From: Oscillospiraceae bacterium
GTDB taxonomy: Bacteria > Bacillota > Clostridia > Oscillospirales > Ruminococcaceae
DNA length: 64,000 bases
Direction of reading: 5' to 3'
Assembly: GCA_028692035.1 (NCBI GenBank)
Contig: JAQUYD010000005.1
Coordinates: 62,001-126,000 of the forward strand
Shown here: one piece after another, positions 1 through 7,471 of the stretch
Layout: each line of letters begins with the position of its first letter
Position numbering within the stretch: the first letter of the stretch is position 1
Position numbers and translations under genes: made by a program
Notes under the pieces: generated by a model
The model's input: the letters and a program-made list of their open reading frames with translations, nothing else
What the model was told of the DNA's origin: nothing
Databases searched by the model: none

Positions 1-1509
1 CAATTTCAGCTCGTCCTGGCAGGCATGGCCGGATACGTGGACTTCGTACATCTTTTCATATACCACATCGGCGCCCAGCTTTAACAGCTCGTTGACCACC
101 CGGCCCACCAGCTTTTCGTTCCCGGGAATCGGGGTTGCGGAAATGATAATCAGGTCGTTTTCCGTAACCTGCACCTGCCGGTGGTCGCCGCCGGCCATAC
201 GGGTCAGGGCGGACATGGGCTCGCCCTGACTGCCGGTGGTGATGATGGTCACCTTAGAGGCCGGATACCGCCGGATGGCGTCGATATCGATCAACAGCCC
301 TTCCGGCATATGCAGATATCCCAGTTCAATGGCTTTGGTCACTACATTGATCATGCTGCGGCCGGACACCGCCACTTTCCGCCCCAGTTTGTCGCACAGA
401 TCCACGATCTGCTGGACGCGGTGGATGTTGGAAGAAAAGCTGGCTACAATAATTCGTTTGTTCTCGCCGCGGGCAAACAGTGTGCTAAAGGACTCGCCCA
501 CTTTGCTCTCGCTGGGGGTACTGCCGGGCTTTTCCGCATTGGTAGAGTCCTGCAGCAGCGCCAGTACGCCCTGTTTGCCCAATTCGCCAAAACGGCCCAG
601 GTCGATTACGCCGCCTTCAATCGGGTTGTAGTCGATTTTAAAATCCCCTGTATGGATCACAACCCCTGCCGGCGTATGGATGGCAAAGGCCACCGCGTCG
701 GGGATTGAATGGTTCACATGGATGGCCTCCACCGACATGCAGCCCATTTTCACCACGTCGCCCGCAGAAATAACGTTCAGCTTTGCCCGGGCCAAAAGGC
801 CGTGCTCCTTGAGCTTGCCCTCCACCAGTCCCAGGGTCAGCCGGGTGCCATATAGCGGCACGCTCAGTTCTTTAAGCAGGTACGGCAGCGCGCCGATATG
901 ATCCTCATGGCCGTGGGTAATAACCACGCCGCGCAGCCGGTCCTTATTTTTAATCAGATAGGTGAAATCCGGGATAACCGAATCCACACCGGGCATATCC
1001 GCTTCCGGAAAGGCCAGTCCGCAATCCACAACGAACATATCGTTACCCGACTCGTAAACCGTGACGTTCTTGCCGATCTCCCCCAGTCCTCCCAGGGAAA
1101 TGATCCGCAGCGGCTGCTTGCGCTCCCCTTTCGGAGCGGATCTGCGACCGCGGGAGCTGTTTTGCGTTTTGGCAACGCTCTTTTTATCGCTCGCCGGCTG
1201 TGGGGCCTTTGCAGGCGCCTTTTTGGGGGAGGGCTGGGTCGCGCCACCTTCTTTTTGTTTTTGCCCCTGGGCCGGCCTGCTGCTGGGATGTCTGGCCGAT
1301 TGAGGCTTCTTTTTCGGCTCCTCTTTTGGCGTTGCCTTGGCCTCCGGGGTCTCCTTCGGGGCAGATGCTTGGGGTGCTGTTTGTTTCTGTGGATTTTTCG
1401 GTTTTCTACCAAAATTCATCGCCTTTTTTACCGTTTTTTCCAAAAGGCTCTCGCTTTTCTCCAACTGTTCATTTTCCTTCTTGATTTTTTCTTCTAAATT
1501 TGCTGACAC
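1..1509 (-). CDS. rnj: Ribonuclease J, N-terminal 503 residues (C-terminus beyond window)
   Basis: RNase J is a metallo-beta-lactamase/beta-CASP ribonuclease that does 5'-exo and endonucleolytic mRNA decay and rRNA maturation. The frame stays open to the left edge of the window. The zinc-binding signature THGHEDHIGALPYLL lies near position 900, followed by beta-CASP segments such as DSTNAEKPGSTPSE, ASFSSNIHRVQQI and GSQGEPMSAL. The start is GTG at 1509, preceded by GGAGG. Before the catalytic core there is an extension of about 130 residues rich in Lys, Pro, Ala and Gln, far longer than the short N-terminus of Bacillus RNase J; similar low-complexity tails occur in other Clostridia. The family assignment is secure. 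J1 versus J2 cannot be decided because the C-terminus is missing. Confidence 0.93.
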   Translation of the reverse strand, partial: MSANLEEKIKKENEQLEKSESLLEKTVKKAMNFGRKPKNPQKQTAPQASAPKETPEAKATPKEEPKKKPQSARHPSSRPAQGQKQKEGGATQPSPKKAPAKAPQPASDKKSVAKTQNSSRGRRSAPKGERKQPLRIISLGGLGEIGKNVTVYESGNDMFVVDCGLAFPEADMPGVDSVIPDFTYLIKNKDRLRGVVITHGHEDHIGALPYLLKELSVPLYGTRLTLGLVEGKLKEHGLLARAKLNVISAGDVVKMGCMSVEAIHVNHSIPDAVAFAIHTPAGVVIHTGDFKIDYNPIEGGVIDLGRFGELGKQGVLALLQDSTNAEKPGSTPSESKVGESFSTLFARGENKRIIVASFSSNIHRVQQIVDLCDKLGRKVAVSGRSMINVVTKAIELGYLHMPEGLLIDIDAIRRYPASKVTIITTGSQGEPMSALTRMAGGDHRQVQVTENDLIIISATPIPGNEKLVGRVVNELLKLGADVVYEKMYEVHVSGHACQDELKL

Positions 1510-1946
1510 AATTTTCCCTCCGAATTCTTCGTTGTTTTCCATTCCGCGCCCGAATCCCGCGGAATCGCCCGCCATACGGGCAGTTCTCGATTGTCGTTTT
1601 CCAGCGCGTTTTGCAAAAAACGCGCAAACCCTCTATCCCGGCTTTTTTTAAGCCGGGCGGGATGGTTCTTCCGCTGCCGGTCTTGCAGATTCTTTCCACA
1701 AAACCACCGGTTCCGGTACCGGTATTTGCAAAGCAGCCGTTTCTCTTTTTCCGTTTGGCGCCCGAATCGAGACGCCTGGTTCACCGAACCTGTTCTCCGC
1801 GCTTTTTTCCGCCCTCAAGCCCGAAGATTTTTCCGCAACACATCAAAAACGAGGCTGTCCATAAACTGTATTTAACGTGAGCAGCCTGCTCCTCCCCCGC
1901 AAGGGACGAGGCTTTAAAAAGGGAACCCGAACACAATCTTGACTCT
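1510..1946 (-). promoter_or_regulatory. Long untranslated leader ahead of RNase J
   Basis: About 430 bases lie between the RNase J promoter and its GTG start. No convincing coding frame is seen on either strand. A perfect inverted repeat CCGGCTT/AAGCCGG with a T-rich loop lies near 1637-1656, and a cluster of CCGGT/ACCGG repeats near 1703-1720. Such a leader could carry autoregulatory RNA structure, as known for RNase E in E. coli, but that is inference. Confidence 0.4.
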
Positions 1947-1975
1947 AGTGTAACCGCTGTTGCAAAAACTGTCAA
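1947..1975 (-). promoter_or_regulatory. Sigma-A promoter for RNase J
   Basis: On the minus strand TTGACA (1975-1970) and TACACT (1952-1947) are separated by 17 bases. This is the only strong promoter match upstream of the RNase J gene on that strand. Confidence 0.7.
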
Positions 1976-2083
1976 GCTTTTCCCGCGGCCCCGTGGCTCC
2001 CGCATGGGGAACCTTTTTCCTTTTTGTTATTCCTAGTATGACGCGCAAAGACCCCTTTTAAGCCGGAAAACGGGAAATTTTTC

Positions 2084-2112
2084 TTGTGGCATATCCCCTT
2101 TCATAGTATAAT
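2084..2112 (+). promoter_or_regulatory. Sigma-A promoter for rnhA
   Basis: TTGTGG (2084-2089) and a perfect TATAAT (2107-2112) are 17 bases apart, upstream of the RNase HI gene. Confidence 0.75.
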
Positions 2113-2177
2113 CAGTCCAAATGCATGAAAAAATAGCCGGTGGCGCGACCGGCAACAATCAAAAAGGATGGCCAAAT

Positions 2178-2621
2178 ATGAAACAGGTTGAAATTTTTAC
2201 GGACGGCGCCTGCTCCGGCAATCCGGGGCCTGGGGGATGGGGGGCCGTACTCCGGTTCAGCGGCGTGGAAAAAGAGCTGTGTGGCGGCGAAGCGGACACC
2301 ACCAACAACCGCATGGAACTTTCGGCAGTGATCGGTGCCTTATCTGCGCTCAAGGAGCCCTGTCGGGTGACCCTGACCACCGATTCCCAGTATGTGGTCA
2401 ACGGCATTGAAAAGGGCTGGGCGAAAAAATGGCGCGCCAACGGCTGGCGCAAAAGCGACAAAAGCCCCGCCCTGAACGCCGACCTCTGGGCAACGCTTTT
2501 GAGTTTGTGCGAGCGGCACGACGTTTCCTTCCGCTGGGTCAAAGGCCACGCGGGGCACCCGGAAAACGAACGGTGCGACCAATTGGCGGTGGGCTATTAC
2601 ACCGCTCATTTCACTCGCTAA
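2178..2621 (+). CDS. rnhA: Ribonuclease HI
   Basis: Cleaves the RNA strand of RNA-DNA hybrids in the cytoplasm. The 147-residue protein has the complete DEDD active site: Asp9 in [15 protein letters not shown], Glu47 in NNRMELSA, Asp69 in TTDSQYV and Asp134 in ERCDQLA, plus the basic handle around [13 protein letters not shown]. Length matches E. coli RNase HI. An in-frame ATG at 2121 exists, but ATG 2178 is preferred because AAAGGA lies 9 bases upstream and homology begins at [10 protein letters not shown]. Monocistronic, with its own promoter. Confidence 0.95.
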   Translation: MKQVEIFTDGACSGNPGPGGWGAVLRFSGVEKELCGGEADTTNNRMELSAVIGALSALKEPCRVTLTTDSQYVVNGIEKGWAKKWRANGWRKSDKSPALNADLWATLLSLCERHDVSFRWVKGHAGHPENERCDQLAVGYYTAHFTR

Positions 2622-2686
2622 AACTCTATTTTTCCGCCAATTTACGGCGATTTGTCACACCGGATATAAAAAATTCTGCAAAGCTA

Positions 2687-2715
2687 TTGCATTTCCTAGT
2701 AATTTACTATATTAT
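2687..2715 (+). promoter_or_regulatory. iscS promoter with palindrome in the spacer
   Basis: TTGCAT (2687-2692) and TATTAT (2710-2715) are 17 bases apart. The spacer holds the perfect palindrome TAGTAA-T-TTACTA (2697-2709), well placed for a repressor to block RNA polymerase. The half-sites match those in front of the XRE gene near 5.8 kb, though the half-site spacing differs. Confidence 0.6.
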
Positions 2716-2785
2716 AGGATCGGATCCGGCAAAGACAGCCGGTTTACCAACCTAACGTATGTTAAAAGAAAAAGGATGATACATC

Positions 2786-3979
2786 ATGAATCGATTCGTT
2801 TACGCGGACAACGCAGCGACGACCCAGATCTCCCCAGAGGTCCTGGAAGCGATGATGCCCTGGCTCACCGACGGATACGGCAACGCCTCGAGCATCTATA
2901 AAAAAGGACGGGAAGCCCGCATCGCCATGGAGGAAGCCCGTCATAAAGTAGAAAAAGCTTTGGGTATTCCGCAGTCCCGGCCCGATTACCCGGTGGAGGT
3001 CTATTTCACCTCCGGCGGCTCGGAGGCAGACAACTGGGCGATCAAGGGCGCAGCCCATCTGATGGCTCCAAAGGGCAAAAAACACATTATTACCACTGTT
3101 TTTGAGCATCACGCCGTACTGCATACCTGCGCCACCCTGGAAAAAGAAGGCTTTGAGGTCACCTATCTGCCGGTCAGCGACAAGGGCCTCGTCACCGCCG
3201 AACAGGTGGAACAAGCCATCCGGCCGGATACTGCCCTGGTCACCATCATGTACGCCAATAACGAGATCGGCACCATCCAGCCCATTGCGGAAATCGGCGC
3301 AGTCTGCAAACGGCACGGGGTGCTGTTTCATACCGACGCGGTGCAGGCGGTTGGAAACGTCCCGATCAATGTAGTCGAACAGAACATCGATATGCTTTCT
3401 TTGTCCGGCCATAAAATTCACGCCCAAAAGGGGATCGGCGTGCTGTACTGCCGCAAAGGCATCCGCCTGCCCAACCTCATCGACGGCGGGGCTCAGGAGC
3501 GGGGCCGCCGGGCCGGCACCGAAAACATCGCCGCCATCGTGGGGCTGGGCGTGGCCATCGAAGCGGCCTGCGCCGACATTCCCGGCCGCGCGGCCAAACT
3601 GTCCGCCATGCGCGACCGGCTCATTGAGGGCATCTCCCCGATGGAGCGGGTTCGCCTCAATGGCGACGCTGTCCGCCGGTTGCCCGGCAACGTCAACTTC
3701 TCCTTCGAGGGGGTAGAGGGAGAGGCGCTGCTATTGACCCTAGATGCGCTGGGTATCTGCGCGTCCTCCGGTTCCGCCTGCACCTCCGGGTCGCTGGATC
3801 CCAGCCATGTGCTGCTGGGCATCGGTCTGGTACACGAGGTGGCCCACGGTTCTTTGCGGCTGACCTTTAGCGACTACAACACCATGGAAGATGTGGATTA
3901 TATCCTGGAAGTGCTGCCCGGCGTCATCAGCCGGCTGCGCGCCATGTCCCCCCTGTGGGAACGGATCACCAAAGCATAA
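2786..3979 (+). CDS. iscS: Cysteine desulfurase (NifS/IscS class)
   Basis: PLP-dependent enzyme that takes sulfur from L-cysteine as a persulfide for Fe-S cluster assembly and tRNA thiolation. Its 397 residues show the aspartate aminotransferase fold V signatures: HTDAVQAVG, the PLP lysine Lys210 in [12 protein letters not shown], and the catalytic Cys332 in the mobile loop [15 protein letters not shown], which marks group I enzymes. Start ATG 2786 follows AAAAGGATG. It is followed 13 bases later by iscU and then mnmA, so the sulfur is likely passed to both. No IscR-type regulator is adjacent. Confidence 0.95.
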   Translation: MNRFVYADNAATTQISPEVLEAMMPWLTDGYGNASSIYKKGREARIAMEEARHKVEKALGIPQSRPDYPVEVYFTSGGSEADNWAIKGAAHLMAPKGKKHIITTVFEHHAVLHTCATLEKEGFEVTYLPVSDKGLVTAEQVEQAIRPDTALVTIMYANNEIGTIQPIAEIGAVCKRHGVLFHTDAVQAVGNVPINVVEQNIDMLSLSGHKIHAQKGIGVLYCRKGIRLPNLIDGGAQERGRRAGTENIAAIVGLGVAIEAACADIPGRAAKLSAMRDRLIEGISPMERVRLNGDAVRRLPGNVNFSFEGVEGEALLLTLDALGICASSGSACTSGSLDPSHVLLGIGLVHEVAHGSLRLTFSDYNTMEDVDYILEVLPGVISRLRAMSPLWERITKA

Positions 3980-3992
3980 GGAGGCTTTTGCC

Positions 3993-4430
3993 ATGTTATA
4001 TTCTGAAAAAGTGATGGATCATTTCACCAATCCCCGCAATGTGGGCGAAATCGAAGACGCCAACGGCGTGGGCGAGGTGGGCAACGCCAAATGCGGCGAT
4101 ATCATGAAAATGTACCTGAAAATTGAAAACGGCGTCATTGAAGACGTCAAATTCAAAACCTTTGGCTGCGGCGCGGCGATTGCCACCAGCTCCATGGCCA
4201 CCGAGATGATCAAAGGCAAAACCGTGGACGACGCGCTGAAACTGACCAACAGCGCCGTGGTTGAAGCTTTGGAAGGGCTGCCGCCGGTCAAAATCCATTG
4301 CTCGGTGCTGGCGGAACAGGCCATTAAAACCGCTTTGGCCGACTACTACACCCGCCAGGGCATTGACCCCACCCCCTTTGTAGGCGAGCTAAAAGACCCG
4401 GACGAGGAGCATTTGGCCTGTGAAATGTAA
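3993..4430 (+). CDS. iscU: Fe-S cluster scaffold protein IscU/NifU N-terminal type
   Basis: Scaffold on which nascent Fe-S clusters are built with sulfur from the upstream desulfurase. The 145-residue protein has the three ligand cysteines: Cys34 in NAKCGDIM, Cys59 in KTFGCGAAIA and Cys103 in KIHCSVLAEQAI. Asp36 beside Cys34 is the residue that controls cluster release in the family. The C-terminal tail of about 25 residues goes slightly beyond the E. coli form. ATG 3993 has GGAGG upstream. The stop codon overlaps the start of mnmA by 11 bases, so the two are translationally coupled. Confidence 0.94.
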   Translation: MLYSEKVMDHFTNPRNVGEIEDANGVGEVGNAKCGDIMKMYLKIENGVIEDVKFKTFGCGAAIATSSMATEMIKGKTVDDALKLTNSAVVEALEGLPPVKIHCSVLAEQAIKTALADYYTRQGIDPTPFVGELKDPDEEHLACEM

Positions 4431-5463
4431 AAAAATCCTGGTGGCCCTTTCCGGCGGGGTGGATTCCTCCGTCTGCGTCCACCTGATGAAACAGCAGGGC
4501 CATGACGTAACCGGGCTGGTTCTTCGCCTCTCCCCCGCACACGAGGGCACCGTCCGGGCGGCGCAGGCCGCAGCGGACGCGATGGGCATCCCGTTGATCG
4601 TTGCCCGGGAGGAAGAATGGTTCCAGCGGGAGGTGGTTGCCCCCTGGGCCGAGGCTTACCGCCGGGGGGAAACGCCCAATCCCTGTATCCTCTGTAATCC
4701 CTCTACCAAATTTGCCATCCTCTGCCGGGAGGCAAAGGCCCGGGGCTTTGATACGATCGTCACCGGCCATTATGCGGGGATCGAGGAGCGGCAGGGCCGG
4801 TATCTTCTGAAAAAGGCGAAATGCCTTCCCCGGGATCAATCCTATATGCTTTATCGCCTGAGCCAGGCGCAGCTTTCCATGCTGTACCTGCCGCTGGAGG
4901 GCATGACCAAGGACGAGGTCCGCGCCATCGCCGCCACTGCCGGGCTGCCCTGCGCCACAGCGCCGGACAGCCAAGAGATCTGTTTCATCCCAGACAACGA
5001 TTACCCGGCTTATATTGAATCCCAATTTGGGAAAATGCCCCCCGGTGCGTTCATCTCCCCGGAGGGGGCCGTCTGCGGGGAGCATAAAGGGCTTCTCCAT
5101 TACACAGTGGGCCAGCGCAAAGGGCTTGGGATCGCGCTGGGCCGCCCGGTGTTCATTAAGTCTATGGATCCCCAGAGCAACCGCATCTATCTGGGGGACG
5201 CGGGCGAAGAGTTTGCCGCCGGCGTCCTGCTGCGGGATTGCCGCTGGATCCCTTTTGACCTGCCGGAAGCGCCGCTGTGTGCGGGCGTTAAGATCCGTTC
5301 GATGGCAAAAGAAGCGCCTGCCCAAATCACCCCCCTGGCCCATGGGGCCGCCCGCGTGCTGTTTGACACGCCCCAGCGCGCCCCGGCGCCGGGGCAGTCC
5401 TGCGTATTTTATCACGGGGACTATGTGGTAGGCGGCGGGTACATCGAAAATCAAATCCAATAA
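4420..5463 (+). CDS. mnmA: tRNA-specific 2-thiouridylase MnmA
   Basis: Makes the 2-thio group of U34 in Lys, Glu and Gln tRNAs using sulfur relayed from a cysteine desulfurase. The 347-residue protein has the PP-loop SGGVDSSV near residue 11, the catalytic cysteine in NPCILCN (Cys89/Cys92), the second cysteine Cys188 in DSQEICFIPDNDY, and the VGQRKGLGI motif of the central domain. The start is GTG 4420 inside the 3' end of iscU, with GAGGAG upstream. The operon iscS-iscU-mnmA places the desulfurase with two sulfur acceptors. Confidence 0.95.
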   Translation: MKCKKILVALSGGVDSSVCVHLMKQQGHDVTGLVLRLSPAHEGTVRAAQAAADAMGIPLIVAREEEWFQREVVAPWAEAYRRGETPNPCILCNPSTKFAILCREAKARGFDTIVTGHYAGIEERQGRYLLKKAKCLPRDQSYMLYRLSQAQLSMLYLPLEGMTKDEVRAIAATAGLPCATAPDSQEICFIPDNDYPAYIESQFGKMPPGAFISPEGAVCGEHKGLLHYTVGQRKGLGIALGRPVFIKSMDPQSNRIYLGDAGEEFAAGVLLRDCRWIPFDLPEAPLCAGVKIRSMAKEAPAQITPLAHGAARVLFDTPQRAPAPGQSCVFYHGDYVVGGGYIENQIQ

Positions 5464-5503
5464 AAAGAAAAACCTGAGAAAAGTTTCTCAGGTTTTTCTT
5501 TTT
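5462..5503. terminator. Bidirectional terminator mnmA / XRE gene
   Basis: A perfect 20-bp inverted repeat (5462-5481 and 5484-5503) with a 2-base loop. It has A-runs on one arm and T-runs on the other, so it can terminate both convergent transcripts. Confidence 0.9.
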
Positions 5504-5523
5504 ATTGGAAACCCTTTGCCTTT

Positions 5524-5742
5524 TTATTTGGGCAGATACGGCGCCTCCAGCCCCAAAACAAAATCCGCCGAAACCCGATAGTAGCGACATAGCAAAATCA
5601 GATGGCGGATCGGCAGTTCACTGGCCCCCCGTTCATACCGGGCGTACATCGTTTGGGAGGTGCCCAATATCCGGGCGATCTGCTCCTGGGTCATATCGTG
5701 ATCCTCCCGCAGATTTCGCAGCCGTTGCATATAGGATAGCAT
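5524..5742 (-). CDS. Small XRE-family DNA-binding regulator
   Basis: A 72-residue protein made almost wholly of a Cro/CI-type helix-turn-helix: LRNLREDHDMTQEQIARILG, then TSQTMYARYERGASELPIRHLILLCRYY, ending in the common clostridial VSADFVLGL. There is no effector domain. The start at 5742 sits just downstream of two long palindromes (5780-5797, 5805-5822) that are its probable operators, so autoregulation is likely. The target beyond itself is unknown. Confidence 0.85.
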   Translation of the reverse strand: MLSYMQRLRNLREDHDMTQEQIARILGTSQTMYARYERGASELPIRHLILLCRYYRVSADFVLGLEAPYLPK

Positions 5743-5779
5743 TTTCTTTCACCAACATTCTTTTTCAAAAATGTTAGCA

Positions 5780-5822
5780 TAGTAAAGATATTTACTATTG
5801 CTTTTAGTAAATATCTTTACTA
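5780..5822. promoter_or_regulatory. Paired operator palindromes upstream of the XRE gene
   Basis: Site A (5780-5797) and site B (5805-5822) are each an 18-bp imperfect palindrome of the form TAGTAAA-n6-TTTACTA. Site B is the exact reverse complement of site A, and 7 bases separate them. Centres are 25 bp apart, about 2.4 helical turns. This arrangement is typical of a dimeric HTH repressor binding cooperatively. Confidence 0.7.
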
Positions 5823-5826
5823 TAAT
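5798..5826 (+). promoter_or_regulatory. Strong promoter reading away from the XRE gene
   Basis: TTGCTT (5798-5803) and a perfect TATAAT (5821-5826) lie 17 bases apart on the plus strand, with operator B filling the spacer. Transcription would start near 5833 and meet the terminator at 5996-6035. This gives an RNA of about 200 bases with no convincing coding frame. Confidence 0.65.
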
Positions 5827-5995
5827 AAGAGAGAAAATACATGAAGCCATTGAAATTGCCCGCCTGCCGATGCTGTTCAGCCCGGCGGCTTCTTATACAC
5901 GCCAGGTTCATCGCCAGGCTCAAAGCCGCTCTTTTCAAACTGCCTTTGCAGCCGTTCTCCCACGGCCGCGCATTTGAAAAGCGGCCTGCAATTTG

Positions 5996-6036
5996 CAAAA
6001 AGGCCGCCCCGGAAAACTCCGGAGGCGGCTTTTTGC
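5996..6036. terminator. Bidirectional rho-independent terminator
   Basis: The stem AAAAAGGCCGCC pairs with GGCGGCTTTTT around a CCGG-capped inner stem. T-tracts exist on both strands, so it ends the CDF gene (minus) and the short plus-strand transcript from the XRE-side promoter. Confidence 0.85.
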
Positions 6037-6063
6037 ATTGTCCGGCAGCAAGACGCCCCGCCG

Positions 6064-7230
6064 CTAAATATAATTCCGATCAAAGGTAATCACCGTAAAA
6101 TAGGTCTTTCCCTCTTGTTGCAAGCGATTGTCGATCTCCCGCTTCAGTTCCATATTTTTACGCGTTTCTCCATGGGGGACCACCACATCGAAGATCAGGT
6201 TGGTGTGGGTCGTGCCCGGCACCATCCGGAAATCATGGATGGTAATCGCGCTGTTGATCTGATGAACGATCTCCTCCACATCCCGGCGCATGGACTGCGT
6301 TTCTTCGCAATCGTCAGCGATCGGGTCATAGTGGAGGACGAACGGCATATGCAGCACCGACTGCACGTGTTTCTCCGCGTTATCGATCATGTCATGGGCC
6401 TGCATGACGTCTATCGTGCGGGAAACCTCCACGTGGGCACTGCCCATGATGCGGCCGGGCCCATAATCGTGCAGCACCAGATCGTGCACGCCAGTGATGT
6501 TCGGATAGCTTAAAATAATGTCGTACAGCCGGTGTACCAGCTCCGGATCCGGCTTTTGCCCCAGCAGGGGGCTGATGGTATCCTTTGCCAGCCCATACCC
6601 AGAATAGAGGATAAAGCCCCCTACGATCAGTCCCAAAACCCCGTCGATGGAAAAAGGCAGGAAGCGGGCAATGATAATCCCCCCCAACGTAGCGCCGGTG
6701 GAAATACAATCGTTCAAGCTGTCCTGGGCCGCGGCCTTCAGGGTGCCAGAATCAATCTGCTTGCCCAGCTTGCGGTTAAACGCGCTCATCCATAGTTTGA
6801 CCAGGATGGATAACAGCAGCCCCCCAATGACGACCAAGCTAGAGGACACCGGCTCCGGGTGGAGGATCTTGTCAATGGCGCTTTTTACCACGTCAAACCC
6901 AACCAGCAGTACAAAAAAGGTAATGACCAGTCCGCTGATATACTCGATCCGCCCATGTCCAAATGGATGGTCCTCATCCGCCGGTGCAGCCGCCGCCTTA
7001 AAGCCGATAAAGGTGACCACACCGCTGCCCACGTCCGAGAGGTTGTTAAATGCGTCGCCGGTAATGGCGATGGAGTTGGAAACAAGGCCCAAAATAAATT
7101 TTACAGCGAACAAAAGCAGATTGCAGACAATGGCTACCCAGCTGCTGAGCAGCCCGTATTTTTCCCGGATTTCGGGAGCGGCGGCTTTGTCCGGATTTTT
7201 AATAAAAAGCTTAATCAGAAGATTTGTCAT
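6064..7230 (-). CDS. Cation diffusion facilitator, probably Mn2+ type
   Basis: A 388-residue proton-coupled divalent metal exporter of the CDF family. It has an N-terminal six-helix membrane region (helices around LLSSWVAIVCNLLLF, ISGLVITFFVLLVG, FSIDGVLGLIVGGFILYSG) and a C-terminal cytoplasmic domain from about residue 225. In the transport site, helix 2 reads GDAFNNLSDVG and helix 5 reads AAQDSLNDC, giving Asn-Asp/Asp-Asp. That combination is associated with manganese CDFs (MntE-like), whereas zinc CDFs use His/Asp. Metal choice is therefore an inference. The C-terminal part runs about 80 residues past the usual CDF dimerisation domain. Confidence 0.9.
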   Translation of the reverse strand: MTNLLIKLFIKNPDKAAAPEIREKYGLLSSWVAIVCNLLLFAVKFILGLVSNSIAITGDAFNNLSDVGSGVVTFIGFKAAAAPADEDHPFGHGRIEYISGLVITFFVLLVGFDVVKSAIDKILHPEPVSSSLVVIGGLLLSILVKLWMSAFNRKLGKQIDSGTLKAAAQDSLNDCISTGATLGGIIIARFLPFSIDGVLGLIVGGFILYSGYGLAKDTISPLLGQKPDPELVHRLYDIILSYPNITGVHDLVLHDYGPGRIMGSAHVEVSRTIDVMQAHDMIDNAEKHVQSVLHMPFVLHYDPIADDCEETQSMRRDVEEIVHQINSAITIHDFRMVPGTTHTNLIFDVVVPHGETRKNMELKREIDNRLQQEGKTYFTVITFDRNYI

Positions 7231-7269
7231 TTTTCACCCTTCTCTCACCCTTACGGGCCATACGATGAA

Positions 7270-7298
7270 ATTGTACCCCATCCCCAGCAGTTGGTCAA
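7270..7298 (-). promoter_or_regulatory. Promoter for the CDF transporter gene
   Basis: On the minus strand TTGACC (7298-7293) and TACAAT (7275-7270) are 17 bases apart, 40 bases upstream of the CDF start. Confidence 0.7.
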
Positions 7299-7371
7299 GG
7301 GGATCCGGCGGGTCTCCTACAGCCGTGCATTCCCGACAGGCTGGATTAAACCCGGCCTGCCCCATCCCCAT

Positions 7372-7413
7372 CAAAAAGCGGCCGGCCCCTTAGGGTGGGG
7401 CGGCCGCTTTTGG
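7372..7413 (-). terminator. Terminator of pepT
   Basis: A GC-rich hairpin: AAAAGCGGCC pairs with GGCCGCTTTT, and GGCCCC pairs with GGGGC inside. It lies between pepT and the upstream region of the CDF gene, with T-rich ends on both strands. Confidence 0.8.
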
Positions 7414-7471
7414 GGATATCGAAACCGGGCGCCGCAGGCGTTCCCGGTAAAAAACAGCGTTCCGCTGTTTT

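Noticed and set aside
1940..1976. TTGACT..TGTCAA ends around the RNase J promoter as a MerR-type operator
   Set aside because: Only the outer six bases are symmetric and the spacer is 17, not 19-20 bp; no support for MerR control.
1781..2005. Minus-strand 74-residue frame upstream of RNase J
   Set aside because: It begins upstream of the RNase J promoter, has no RBS, and its sequence looks random.
4324..5460. 378-residue minus-strand frame opposite mnmA
   Set aside because: Antisense shadow of a GC-rich gene; Pro/Arg/Gly-rich and without RBS.
5877..6083. Minus-strand frame with a zinc-ribbon-like hint (FEKSGFEPGDEPGVYKKPPG)
   Set aside because: Lacks the cysteines and starts upstream of the terminator hairpin; at most a decayed remnant.
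5841..6089. 82-residue plus-strand open frame next to the XRE gene
   Set aside because: It reads through a strong terminator, has only a weak RBS and a composition unlike protein; treated as untranslated transcript.
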